Source: Lachnospiraceae bacterium UBA7160 (GTDB lineage: Bacteria > Bacillota > Clostridia > Lachnospirales > Lachnospiraceae). From it: a stretch of 64,000 nucleotides of DNA. Both the position numbers and the translations under genes were made by a program. The stretch is from positions 13,959-77,958 of the forward strand of contig DKWE01000131.1 in the NCBI GenBank assembly GCA_002491565.1, read 5' to 3'. Below the pieces are notes generated by a model. That model saw nothing but the letters and a program-made list of their open reading frames with translations, was not told where the DNA came from and did no database searches. Shown in pieces: positions 53,414 through 62,600 of this stretch (positions within the stretch are counted from its first letter, which is position 1; every line of letters begins with the position of its first letter).

Positions 53414-54994
53414 ATGGGAGAGTACTTCGATGAGGATGAGGAATATGAGCGCGAGGCAGAGGCGCGCAGGCAGCGGAGAAGAAAGCGCCGGAGGAAAGAG
53501 CTGATCCTGCGGATTGTCATGATGGTCGTGCTGTTGGCAGTGATCGCGGGGATCGCGGCTGCTGCAGGGCATTTCCTGCTCAACAAGGATGGCAGGACAA
53601 AGGGCTCTGCCGGCAGTACTGCTCCGAAGGGAGAGGCTGGGAATGTACAGGTGACGGAAGCCCCGGAAGGAACGGAGCAGCCGGTGCAGACAGAGCTGAT
53701 GACGGATGCTGTTCCAAAGGAGACACAGGCACCTGCTACGGAGTCCGGAGCGGAGCCGCAGTCTGTGCTGCAGGAGGCGGAGCTGCTGGCGAGCGGCTAT
53801 GATTATGATGGAGCGATCCAGCTGCTGCAGTCCGTTCCGGATTATCAGGCAAACGGGGAGATGACTGCAGCGATCGGCAGATATGAAGAAAGCAAGGCGG
53901 CTTGTGTCGCGGTGGACGTGACGACGATTCCACATATCTTTTATCATTCCCTGGTGAATGATCCCGATGCGGCATTCAATGTGTCAGTGCTCGGACAGTT
54001 TGCGGTGGACGGGATGAATGCCTGGATGACGACGGTCGATGAGTTTGATAAGATCACACAGACCATGTATGACAATGGGTATGTGTTCGTGAGCCTGCAC
54101 GATCTCGTCGTACAGACCACAGATGCGGACGGGACGGTGCACTTTACCCCGAATCCGGGTCTGATGCTTCCGCCGGGCAAGAAGCCGGTGGTGCTTTCCG
54201 TGGATGATCTGAGCTACTATCACTCCTATGAAGCTGCAAGCTTCCCGGATAAGCTGGTGATCGATGAAAATGGAGATGTGAAGTGCCATTATGTAAAGAC
54301 AGACGGGACAGAAGAGATCGGAGATTTCGATGTTGTGCCGAGACTGAACACCTTCCTCAAGGAGCATCCGGACGGGGCATATAAGGGCGCTCGCGGTACC
54401 ATCGCGCTGACGGGTTATAATGGCGTCTTCGGATACCGGACGGATGTCGATTACAAGACGCGTTCGAATCTGCAGGAGGACCAGGCAAAGTGGCTGGAGA
54501 AGCATCCGGAGTTTGACTGGGATACCGATGTGGCGGAGGCGAAGAAGATTGCGGAAGCCTTAAAGGAAGAGGGCTGGGAATTTGCGAGCCACACCTGGGG
54601 ACATTTGAGCGTCACAGGCAAGACGGTGGACGAGCTCCGCACCGACAATGAGAAATGGGTCAACACGGTGCAGAATATTGTTGGTCCTGTCGATACGATT
54701 ATCTTCGCCCATGGCAACGACATTGGCTCGTGGGAAGGATACTCCTCTGACAACGAGGTGTACCAGTACTTCAAGGGAGCAGGATACAATTTCTTCTGCA
54801 ACGTAGACGGTTCGCAGCCGTACTGGGTGCAGATCACAGATCAGTATGTCCGGCAGGGGCGTATCGATTTGGACGGCTATATGCTGTACCGGTCGAGCCA
54901 GGGACAGACGACAGTGATTGATCCAATGTTCCTCGCATCCAAGGTGTTCGACCAGAGACGTCCGACTCCGGTCGTGGCGAACGGAGAGAGCTAA
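53414..54994 (+). CDS. Membrane-anchored polysaccharide deacetylase family protein
   Basis: A 526-residue protein. A very basic/acidic cytoplasmic tail (1-29, EYEREAEARRQRRRKRRRKE) is followed by one membrane helix (about 30-52), a Pro/Thr/Glu-rich linker (60-120), a short helical region and a NodB-type domain from about 255. Metal-site motifs are VVLSVDDLSYYHSY (TFDDG equivalent) and SHTWGHLSV (H-x3-H). The NodB barrel contains a large insert between them (ALTGYNGVFGYRTDVD). It probably deacetylates peptidoglycan or a surface glycan outside the membrane. AAGGGGGAGCG precedes the ATG. Confidence 0.87.
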   Translation: MGEYFDEDEEYEREAEARRQRRRKRRRKELILRIVMMVVLLAVIAGIAAAAGHFLLNKDGRTKGSAGSTAPKGEAGNVQVTEAPEGTEQPVQTELMTDAVPKETQAPATESGAEPQSVLQEAELLASGYDYDGAIQLLQSVPDYQANGEMTAAIGRYEESKAACVAVDVTTIPHIFYHSLVNDPDAAFNVSVLGQFAVDGMNAWMTTVDEFDKITQTMYDNGYVFVSLHDLVVQTTDADGTVHFTPNPGLMLPPGKKPVVLSVDDLSYYHSYEAASFPDKLVIDENGDVKCHYVKTDGTEEIGDFDVVPRLNTFLKEHPDGAYKGARGTIALTGYNGVFGYRTDVDYKTRSNLQEDQAKWLEKHPEFDWDTDVAEAKKIAEALKEEGWEFASHTWGHLSVTGKTVDELRTDNEKWVNTVQNIVGPVDTIIFAHGNDIGSWEGYSSDNEVYQYFKGAGYNFFCNVDGSQPYWVQITDQYVRQGRIDLDGYMLYRSSQGQTTVIDPMFLASKVFDQRRPTPVVANGES

Positions 54995-55080
54995 TTGTTG
55001 GACACAGGAAGCAGCGGGTGGGAAATGTTTATCACAATGAATTAAAACGCTGCAGTTTGAGTATAAAACAGGCTGGATAA

Positions 55081-55127
55081 AAATGTCCTGGGAGAGAATC
55101 CAAAGAGGTATCTTTCCCAGGACATTT
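55081..55127. terminator. Bidirectional hairpin between convergent genes (copy 1 of related palindrome)
   Basis: AAATGTCCTGGGA (55081-55093) pairs perfectly with TCCCAGGACATTT (55115-55127), with a 21-base interior loop. It lies between the deacetylase (plus) and spoVAF (minus) ends. The stem and part of the loop resemble the hairpin at 57770-57814. It probably terminates transcription from both sides, although the T tracts are short. Confidence 0.7.
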
Positions 55128-55197
55128 CCATATCCGGTGCCGCAGGTAGAATCAGATTTGTTTTCCGGCATACGGTGTGCCAGTCCGCGCGATCTGT

Positions 55198-56559
55198 TCA
55201 ATTCAGCTTCACATTCAGATAATTCCGTCCGGAAAGTGTCTTGTTGGTGGTGAGTAAGAGGAGAAGGATGCCGCATCCGATCAGGAATCCGACCCAGTTC
55301 AGCAGTGCAGTCAGTACCAGAATCAGCATCCGCATGAATTTCACCGCATAGCCGAGCTCAAAGTTCGGCTGTGTGTAGTTTGCGACAGCGACAAAGGCCA
55401 TATACAGCATGACCTCCGGATTGAACCAGCCGGAGTTGACGGAGAATTCGCCGAGCACGAGACCTGCGAAGATACTTAAGGGTGTGCTGAGCATATTCGG
55501 GGTGCTAAGGGCAGCAAGCCGCAGTCCGTCGATGACGAGTTCCAGCAGCAGAAACTGATAGATCAGAGGGATATTTACGGTATCCTTGACCGCAACAAAA
55601 TCCAGCGCTTTAGGAACCCAGGCCGGATTCTGCATCAGGAGCAGAAAGACCGGGGTCAGAAAAACGGTCAGCAGCAGGATCAGCACCCGGGCCAGCTTCA
55701 GGTAAAGCGAGGTCCACGCAGGAAAGTAGTAGTCGTTTGCCTCCTCAATCATGTCAAAAATGGAGGTCGGCAGGATCATGGCAGACGGAGAATTGTCAAC
55801 CAGAATGGCGACCTTGCCTTCCATGAGACAGGCGGCAGTGGTGTCCGGGCGCTCTGTGAATTTGAACTTTGGAAACGGATTGTACCAGCGCGTCCCGATC
55901 AGAGATTCAGCGAGGCTTTGCTGGTTCATGCACAGGTCTGTGGTGTGAATGGCTTGTATCTTTTTGCGCACATTGGCGAGCAGCTCCGGGTCGACGAGGT
56001 GCTTCATGTAGCAGAGCACGACATCAGAGCGCGAGGAGGTTCCGACCTCGAGCATTTCCATGACCAGCTGCGGGTCGCGGATTCTGCGGCGGATCAGCGC
56101 GGTATCGAAGACGATGGTCTCGACAAAACCGTCGCGGGAACCGCGCAGAGATTTGTCCTTTTCCGGCTCATCGACACTGCGCGCCGGGTAGGTGCGGCAG
56201 TCGATCAGGATGCATGCCTCATAGCCGTCGATGAAGAGTGCAAGCCCGCCGGAGAGTACATTGCGCACGATCTCATCAAATTTTGTCAGTACATCCACTT
56301 CTACATAGGGCACGCACTCTCTGGTAAAGGCGGTTGCATCTTTGGGCATATCTGCCTCCTGCACGCCGAGAAGCGAGTCCATGATTTTCAGCATCGATTC
56401 GTCTTTCAGCATCCCGTCAATAAAATAGAAGGACGCATCCTTTCCGCCGATTTTGATGTCCCTCTGAATCAGGTCAAAGCTTTCCTGGACCGGCAGAAGC
56501 TGGTTCATCTCCGCGTTGTTGGCGGAAAGCTCTTTCTGTACGGTCTGTCTGTCTGCCAT
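55198..56559 (-). CDS. spoVAF: Spore germination protein, GerA/SpoVAF family
   Basis: A 453-residue GerAA-type protein. The long soluble N-terminal domain (1-285) contains SLIGTRWYNPFPKFKFTERPD and ILVDNSPSAMILPTSIFD. The C-terminal part has about five membrane helices with TPVFLLLMQNPAWVPKAL, LSTPNMLSTPLSIFAGLVLG and NPEVMLYMAFVAVANYTQ, typical of SpoVAF more than of GerAA receptors. It sits in the spore inner membrane and helps germination and DPA release. It is alone here, without spoVA genes next to it. GGAAGGGGG precedes the ATG and a sigma-G-like promoter lies upstream. Confidence 0.88.
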   Translation of the reverse strand: MADRQTVQKELSANNAEMNQLLPVQESFDLIQRDIKIGGKDASFYFIDGMLKDESMLKIMDSLLGVQEADMPKDATAFTRECVPYVEVDVLTKFDEIVRNVLSGGLALFIDGYEACILIDCRTYPARSVDEPEKDKSLRGSRDGFVETIVFDTALIRRRIRDPQLVMEMLEVGTSSRSDVVLCYMKHLVDPELLANVRKKIQAIHTTDLCMNQQSLAESLIGTRWYNPFPKFKFTERPDTTAACLMEGKVAILVDNSPSAMILPTSIFDMIEEANDYYFPAWTSLYLKLARVLILLLTVFLTPVFLLLMQNPAWVPKALDFVAVKDTVNIPLIYQFLLLELVIDGLRLAALSTPNMLSTPLSIFAGLVLGEFSVNSGWFNPEVMLYMAFVAVANYTQPNFELGYAVKFMRMLILVLTALLNWVGFLIGCGILLLLLTTNKTLSGRNYLNVKLN

Positions 56560-56595
56560 ATGACAGCCCCCTTCCTGGGTAAATTTGCTTGCGGT

Positions 56596-56624
56596 TAGTA
56601 TGGGCAGAATGATGGAATTTATAC
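56596..56624 (-). promoter_or_regulatory. Sigma-G (forespore) promoter for spoVAF
   Basis: On the minus strand GTATA (56620-56624), a 17-base spacer and CATACTA (56596-56602) match the sigma-G consensus (GHATR, 17-18 bases, CATWHTA). The start near 56589 is about 30 bases before the ATG. Forespore expression is what is known for SpoVA-family genes. Confidence 0.75.
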
Positions 56625-56745
56625 CCGGAAATTCTTTTGAGCCGCAGTTTGTCCCAGCCGGGTAACTATGAGCAGATGGTGCGTTCGAATGCCGTTCACG
56701 GAAAGATATAATTCTAATTTTTTGTGCGAAAACAACAAAAAAGTA

Positions 56746-56774
56746 TTGAAGTTTGCCAGATTATTGTGTATAGT
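56746..56774 (+). promoter_or_regulatory. Promoter of the phosphoribosyltransferase-like gene
   Basis: TTGAAG (56746-56751), 17 bases and TATAGT (56769-56774) form a sigma-A promoter. The start near 56781 falls inside the 8-base duplication that flanks the MITE-like insertion. Confidence 0.6.
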
Positions 56775-56784
56775 GGAACTATCA

Positions 56785-56937
56785 GTTACTGTTCACGCAT
56801 CCACTGTCCCGCGAGGCGTTTTCGTGCGAATGCACGAAAATCCCGAGGGTAGTAGCGCCAAAATGCGTGTTTCACGCATTTTGTGTGCATCGCGAAGCGT
56901 GTTATTGTTCGCGGACAGGATGGCCGTGAACAATAAC
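56785..56937. mobile_element. MITE-like element with 8-base target duplication
   Basis: A 153-base element begins GTTACTGTTCACG and ends CGTGAACAATAAC, inverted termini matching at 12 of 13 positions. It is flanked on both sides by AACTATCA (56777-56784 and 56938-56945). Inside are three hairpins: 56819-56840 (9-base stem), 56860-56882 (10-base stem) and 56901-56937 (10-base stem). It has no coding capacity. The structure is that of a non-autonomous miniature inverted-repeat element. It lies in the 5' leader of the next gene. Confidence 0.75.
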
Positions 56938-57019
56938 AACTATCATAACCTGGCGGCTGTCAAGAAATTGGTGAAATACCGCAAAAGTGGCCGGGAAAAT
57001 TATTTGGAGGTATAGATTT

Positions 57020-57661
57020 ATGGAAAGCAGAGCGATAAAGATTCATTCCAACGTAAATCAGAACGCGATTATCCGCGTGATCCCGGGACATTTTGTGACG
57101 ACGCATTCCCATATCAATTACTATGTGGACATGACCATCATGAAGTCGAGAAAGAGCGAGGCGGAGGCTGCAGCTTCTGTGCTCGCGAGAAAGTACAGTA
57201 CAAGCACGTATATCGATACGATTATCTGTATGGATGGCTGCGAGGTGATCGGCGCTTATCTGGCGGATGAATTGACGAAGTCCGGCATCATGTCGCTGAA
57301 TCAGCATCAGACCATGTACGTCGTCTCTCCGGAGGTCAATGCCGGCGGGCAGCTGATTTTCCGTGATAATATGCAGATGATGGTGACAGGCAAGCACTGT
57401 CTTCTCCTTCTGGCTTCCGCGACGACCGGGCGCACCGTAGCGCGTGCTCTGGAGTGTATCCAGTATTACGGCGGGATTATTGAAGGCGTATCCGCGATTT
57501 TCAGCGCGAGCGCAGAGGTAGGCGGAGTCGAGATCAACAGTATCTTCGGCAGGGAAGATATCCGGGATTACAAGACTTATGCGGCTTCGGACTGCCCGAT
57601 GTGCAGGCAGAGCAAGAAGATCGACGCGATTGTAAACAGCTACGGATACTCAAGACTGTAA
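57020..57661 (+). CDS. Phosphoribosyltransferase-like (orotate PRTase-type) protein
   Basis: A 213-residue protein with a type I phosphoribosyltransferase outline. IDTIICMDGCEVIGAYLADEL resembles the core strand before the flexible loop. LLLLASATTGRTVARALECI takes the PRPP-loop position, but without the two acidic residues usual there (DDxxTTG). The C terminus has CPMCRQSKKIDAIVNSYG, a CxxC that could bind metal. Clostridial homologues are often labelled orotate phosphoribosyltransferase, but no pyrimidine genes are near and the weak PRPP loop makes the activity uncertain. TTGGAGGT precedes ATG 57020. Confidence 0.65.
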   Translation: MESRAIKIHSNVNQNAIIRVIPGHFVTTHSHINYYVDMTIMKSRKSEAEAAASVLARKYSTSTYIDTIICMDGCEVIGAYLADELTKSGIMSLNQHQTMYVVSPEVNAGGQLIFRDNMQMMVTGKHCLLLLASATTGRTVARALECIQYYGGIIEGVSAIFSASAEVGGVEINSIFGREDIRDYKTYAASDCPMCRQSKKIDAIVNSYGYSRL

Positions 57662-57769
57662 GGAGAATGGCAGTATTGACCGGTTTCCCCGAACCCGGAT
57701 AAACTGGCCAACAAACTTAGTCATTTCGCGCAAGAGTTTATTTGTAAGTACCTGAAATGTCAATCTGAA

Positions 57770-57814
57770 ATGCCCTGGGAGGACATCTCAAAGGATGTCT
57801 CATTCCCAGGGTAT
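57770..57814. terminator. Bidirectional hairpin between convergent genes (copy 2 of related palindrome)
   Basis: ATGCCCTGGGA (57770-57780) pairs with TCCCAGGGTAT (57804-57814) with one wobble. Inside, GACATC (57782-57787) pairs with GATGTC (57794-57799) around TCAAAG. It separates the PRTase-like gene (plus) from tgt (minus). The CCTGGGA...CAAAG...TCCCAGG framework matches the hairpin at 55081. Confidence 0.7.
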
Positions 57815-57846
57815 GATAGAACCGGGCGCTGCGAAGCGGGAGGAGG

Positions 57847-58980
57847 TTACTCCTGGCCGTGCAGATAGCGCTCGATTTTTTGTTTCTTGAATTCCTGATA
57901 GCGTCCCGCGTCAATGGCAGCGCGGATCTCTTCCATCAGGTGATTGTAGAAATAGAGATTGTGCAGCACGCAGAGCCGCATGCCGAGCATTTCTTTCGCC
58001 TTCAGCAGATGACGAATGTACGCGCGGCTGTAGTGGCGGCAGGCAGGGCACTGGCAGCCTTCCTCGATGGGGCGGTCGTCCAGCTCGTACTGCGCGTTGA
58101 ACAGATTCCGCTTGCCGTCCGCCGTATAGACATGGCCGTGGCGCCCGTTTCGCGACGGGTAGACACAGTCAAAGAAATCGACCCCGCGGTCTACCGCCTC
58201 GATGATATTCAGCGGGGTGCCGACGCCCATGAGATAGACCGGCTTGTCCTGCGGCAGATACGGCACCGTCTCATCCAGAATATAATACATCTGCTCATGC
58301 GTCTCCCCGACAGCAAGCCCGCCGACTGCGTAGCCGTCGAGATTCATCTCCGCGATCTGTTTTGCGTGCTCCACGCGGATGTCCGCATAGATGGCGCCCT
58401 GATTGATTCCGAACAAGAGCTGGTGCGGGTTGACCGTATCCTCTAGCCCATTCAGCCGTGCCATCTCCGTCTTGCAGCGTGCGAGCCAGCGCGTCGTGCG
58501 CTCGACAGACTTCTGGACGTAATCGCGGTCTGCGACGCTGGATGGACACTCGTCAAAGGCCATTGCAATCGTAGAACCCAGGTTGGACTGGATCTGCATA
58601 CTCTGCTCTGGCCCCATAAAAATTTTCCTTCCGTCAATATGCGACCGGAAAGTCACGCCCTCCTCGCGGATCTTGCGCAGACTCGCCAGAGAAAACACCT
58701 GGAAGCCGCCGGAATCCGTCAGAATCGGACGGTCCCAGTTCATAAACCGGTGCAGGCCTCCGAGCTTTTTGACAATCTCGTCGCCTGGCCGCACATGCAG
58801 ATGGTAGGTGTTGGACAGTTCAATCTGTGTGCCGATCTCCTTTAAGTCCGTTGTCGCGACCGCGCCCTTGATCGCAGCGACCGTTCCGACGTTCATGAAC
58901 ACCGGTGTCTGCACCGTGCCGTGAACTGTCGTAAATTCTGCCCGCTTCGCGCGGCCATCTGTTTTTAATACCTGATACAT
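57847..58980 (-). CDS. tgt: Queuine/preQ1 tRNA-ribosyltransferase
   Basis: A 377-residue TGT of normal length. Landmarks: PILTDSGGFQVFSLASLRKI (acid/base Asp), GVTFRSHIDGRKIFMGPE, the nucleophile in RGVDFFDCVYPSRNGRHGHVYT, and the zinc site CQCPACRHYSRAYIRHLLKA plus the later His. It swaps guanine-34 of tRNAs with GUN anticodons for preQ1. No queA or yajC neighbour is seen in this window. Transcribed alone on the minus strand. Confidence 0.96.
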   Translation of the reverse strand: MYQVLKTDGRAKRAEFTTVHGTVQTPVFMNVGTVAAIKGAVATTDLKEIGTQIELSNTYHLHVRPGDEIVKKLGGLHRFMNWDRPILTDSGGFQVFSLASLRKIREEGVTFRSHIDGRKIFMGPEQSMQIQSNLGSTIAMAFDECPSSVADRDYVQKSVERTTRWLARCKTEMARLNGLEDTVNPHQLLFGINQGAIYADIRVEHAKQIAEMNLDGYAVGGLAVGETHEQMYYILDETVPYLPQDKPVYLMGVGTPLNIIEAVDRGVDFFDCVYPSRNGRHGHVYTADGKRNLFNAQYELDDRPIEEGCQCPACRHYSRAYIRHLLKAKEMLGMRLCVLHNLYFYNHLMEEIRAAIDAGRYQEFKKQKIERYLHGQE

Positions 58981-59205
58981 AGTGAACCTCCCCGGACGGC
59001 CGCTGTGATCTCCTCAGCTTGCGCCAGCATAAAATCATTCGTGTTCACTGCTCTGACAGCCAAGAGCAATCATACAACATTCTTTTCTGGCATATCTGAT
59101 ATTCCGCCGCCCTGTATTTCCCGGCATGGTATCCTTAAAGCTGTTGCTTAGCAGCGTTTCCTTTGTGGCGCTGGTGGAAAGCCAGGCCAATTTCGCCTGT
59201 CTTTT

Positions 59206-59299
59206 TGTTGCCGCTGCCTGGGCGAGAGCTGCTGTCGCTTATGTGCAACGGCAATGAAATCTGCTGCCTGCAGGCAAGCTGCAGACGGCAACAGTTTTT
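59206..59299 (+). ncRNA. Structured intergenic segment with T tract, possible small RNA
   Basis: TGTTGCCG (59206-59213) pairs with CGGCAACA (59286-59293). CTGC/GCAG extends the stem across a bulge. A 12-base palindrome TGCCTGCAGGCA (59265-59276) lies inside, and GTTTTTG follows. The 88-base fold plus T tract is like a small RNA or a large terminator. I saw no clear promoter before it. It lies in the 670-base divergent gap between tgt and the activase gene, which otherwise holds only the activase promoter. Confidence 0.35.
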
Positions 59300-59496
59300 G
59301 AAAAATTTACAGACTTCACACTTTTTTCACATCAAAAGAAAATTTGTGTGTTTTCCTGGTCTTTCGTGCGCAATAGGATGCATTCTTTGTTCATTATCCA
59401 CGGAAACCGGAAAAAAAGTGGCTGTAAAATCTGTTTTCTAAAGGACACTGCCTGGAAATATAAGTATATATGGAAATAAAAGAGAATGCAAGAGGT

Positions 59497-59525
59497 TTGA
59501 AATTTTAAAAAAAATGTCGTATAAT
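59497..59525 (+). promoter_or_regulatory. Sigma-A promoter of the activase-like gene
   Basis: TTGAAA (59497-59502), a 17-base spacer and TATAAT (59520-59525) give a strong promoter with a start near 59532. Confidence 0.8.
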
Positions 59526-59651
59526 CGTTACGGTTCATGATTCTCTGCGTCTGCGCAGAGGATGAGCCTAGCTTGTAACAAGATGCTGTGTGTGATGTCT
59601 TGTTATGTTAACGATAGAAAAGGAGGCGCGGGGATTTCCCGAAAAACTCTT

Positions 59652-62600
59652 ATGGCACCTATTTCTTTACATACATTGGGGATTGATATCGGGTCTACGA
59701 CGGTCAAGGTCGCACTGCTTAGCCCCAGTCAGGAGCTTTTGTTTTCTGATTACCGGCGGCATTACGCAAATATCCAGGAGACGCTGTCTGCGCTTGTGGT
59801 GGAAGCGGAGGAAAAGCTGGGGGACCTGCAGGTATTGCCGGTCATTACCGGGTCCGGCGGTCTGACACTGGCAAACCATCTTGGGATTCCGTTTGTTCAG
59901 GAGGTGATCGCGGTCGCGGCTTCGCTGGAGCATTTTGTCCCGCAGACGGATGTAGCGATTGAGCTTGGCGGGGAAGATGCGAAAATCATTTACTTTGAGG
60001 GCGGCAATGTCGAGCAGCGGATGAACGGGATCTGTGCAGGCGGTACTGGTTCCTTTATCGACCAGATGGCCTCTCTGCTGCAGACCGATGCGTCCGGCTT
60101 AAATGAGTATGCAAAAAATTTCCAGTCTCTTTATGCGATTGCAGCGCGCTGCGGCGTGTTCGCAAAGTCAGATATCCAGCCGCTGATCAATGAGGGAGCG
60201 ACGAAGGAGGATTTGTCCGCCTCGATTTTTCAGGCTGTCGTCAACCAGACGATTTCCGGACTTGCCTGCGGCAAGCCGATTCGCGGTCATGTGGCATTTC
60301 TGGGCGGACCGCTTCATTTCCTCTCAGAGCTGCGCACGGCATTTATCCGCACGCTGAAGCTCGATGAGGAGCACGCAATCGTACCGGAAAATTCGCATCT
60401 GTTCGCGGCGATTGGCTCTGCACTGAACGCAAAGAAGGATACTGAGACCTCTCTGGAAGCCTTGAAGAAGAAGCTCTCCTCAGAGATCCACCTGGAATTT
60501 GAGGTAGCGCGGATGGAGCCGCTGTTCCGCACACAGGAGGATTATGACATCTTTCTGAGACGCCAGAGCATGCACCGTGTCCGCACGGCGCCGCTTGGAT
60601 GCTACTCAGGCAATTGCTTCCTCGGAATTGACGCGGGCTCGACGACGACAAAGGCAGCGCTGGTAGGGGAGGACGGCTCGCTGCTGTATTCCTTCTACAG
60701 TAATAATAACGGAAGCCCTCTGCGCACCGCCATCAGCGCCGTGCAGGATCTCTACAGCAAGCTCCCGGATACGGCACGGATTGCGTTTTCCTGTTCGACC
60801 GGCTACGGGGAGGCGCTGATCAAATCCGCTTTGATGCTGGATGAGGGAGAGGTGGAGACTGTATCCCATTACTATGCGGCATCGTTCTTTGACCCGGAGG
60901 TAGACTGCATCCTCGATATCGGCGGTCAGGACATGAAGTGCATCAAGATCAAAAACGGAACGGTCGACAGTGTGCAGCTCAATGAGGCGTGTTCCTCAGG
61001 CTGCGGCTCGTTCATCGAGACGTTCGCGAATTCTCTGAACTACTCGGTGCAGGATTTTGCGAAGGCAGCGCTGTTTGCACAGCACCCGATTGATCTCGGC
61101 ACGCGGTGTACTGTATTTATGAATTCCAAGGTGAAGCAGGCGCAGAAGGAGGGCGCGCAGGTGTCTGACATTTCCGCCGGGCTTGCCTATTCGGTTATTA
61201 AAAATGCACTCTATAAGGTGATCAAGGTCAGTGACGCGACACAGCTTGGAAGGCATATTGTGGTGCAGGGCGGCACCTTTTACAATGATGCGGTGCTCAG
61301 AAGCTTTGAGCGCATCGCGGACTGTGAGGCGATCCGACCGGATATTGCCGGGATCATGGGCGCTTTCGGTGCTGCGCTTGTCGCGCGGGAGCGGTACAGG
61401 GAAGGGACCGAGACGACGATGCTCTCAATTGACCGCATCAATGCGCTGACCTTTACCACCTCGATGGCAAAATGCAAGGGCTGCACGAACCAGTGCCGCC
61501 TGACGATCAATCGTTTCTCCGGCGGCCGCCAGTTTATCAGCGGCAACCGCTGTGAGCGGGGCATCGGCAAGGAGCGCAATAAGGACCATGTTCCGAATCT
61601 GTTTGAGTTCAAAAATAAGCTGCTCTTTTCCTATGAGCCGCTGCCGGAGGACGAAGCGGAGCGCGGGCTTGTCGGCATTCCGCGCGTGCTGAATATGTAC
61701 GAGAATTACCCGTTCTGGTTTAAATTCTTTACGGAACTGAAGTACCGGGTGATTTTGTCGCCGCCGTCTACCAGAAAGATTTATGAGCTCGGCATCGAAT
61801 CGATCCCGAGTGAGTCGGAGTGCTATCCGGCGAAGCTCGCGCATGGGCATGTGGAATGGCTGATCAAGAAGGGCATCAAATACATTTTTTACCCGTGCAT
61901 TCCTTACGAGCGGACAGAGTTCGGGGAGGCGGGAAACCATTACAACTGCCCGATTGTGACGTCCTATGCGGAGAATATCAAGAACAATGTTGAGGATCTG
62001 CGCACGCAGCAGGTCCGGTTCGACAATCCGTTTATTGCGTTTACGAATTTTGATACGGTGCTGTCCGGCCTGAAACGGGCATTTCCGGACATTCCGGCGG
62101 AAGAGCTTGCGGCTGCGGCAAAGGCAGGCTGGGAGGAGCTTGCCGCGACGCGCCAGGCGATGTACGACAAGGGGCAGGAGACGCTTCAGTATCTGAAGGA
62201 GACCGGTCGGCACGGCATCGTGCTGGCAGGGCGCCCGTACCATATTGATTCAGAGATTAACCACGGCATCCCCGAGCTGATCAATTCCTACGGGCTTGCT
62301 GTGCTGACGGAGGATTCTGTCTCGAATCTGAATCCGGTCGAGCGTCCGCTGATCGTCCTTGACCAGTGGATGTACCACAGCCGCCTCTATGCGGCGGCGA
62401 ACTTCGTCAAGACACGCGAAGATCTGGATCTGATTCAGCTGAACTCCTTCGGCTGCGGCCTGGACGCGGTGACAACGGATCAGGTCAATGACATCCTGTC
62501 GAATTCCGACAAGATCTATACGTGTCTGAAGATCGATGAGGTGAACAATCTCGGAGCAGCGCGGATTCGCGTCCGTTCCCTGATTTCTGCGATCCGCGTC

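Noticed and set aside
56668..57015. A 115-codon plus-strand frame before the PRTase-like gene
   Set aside because: It starts before the promoter and runs through the MITE-like element; no ribosome site.
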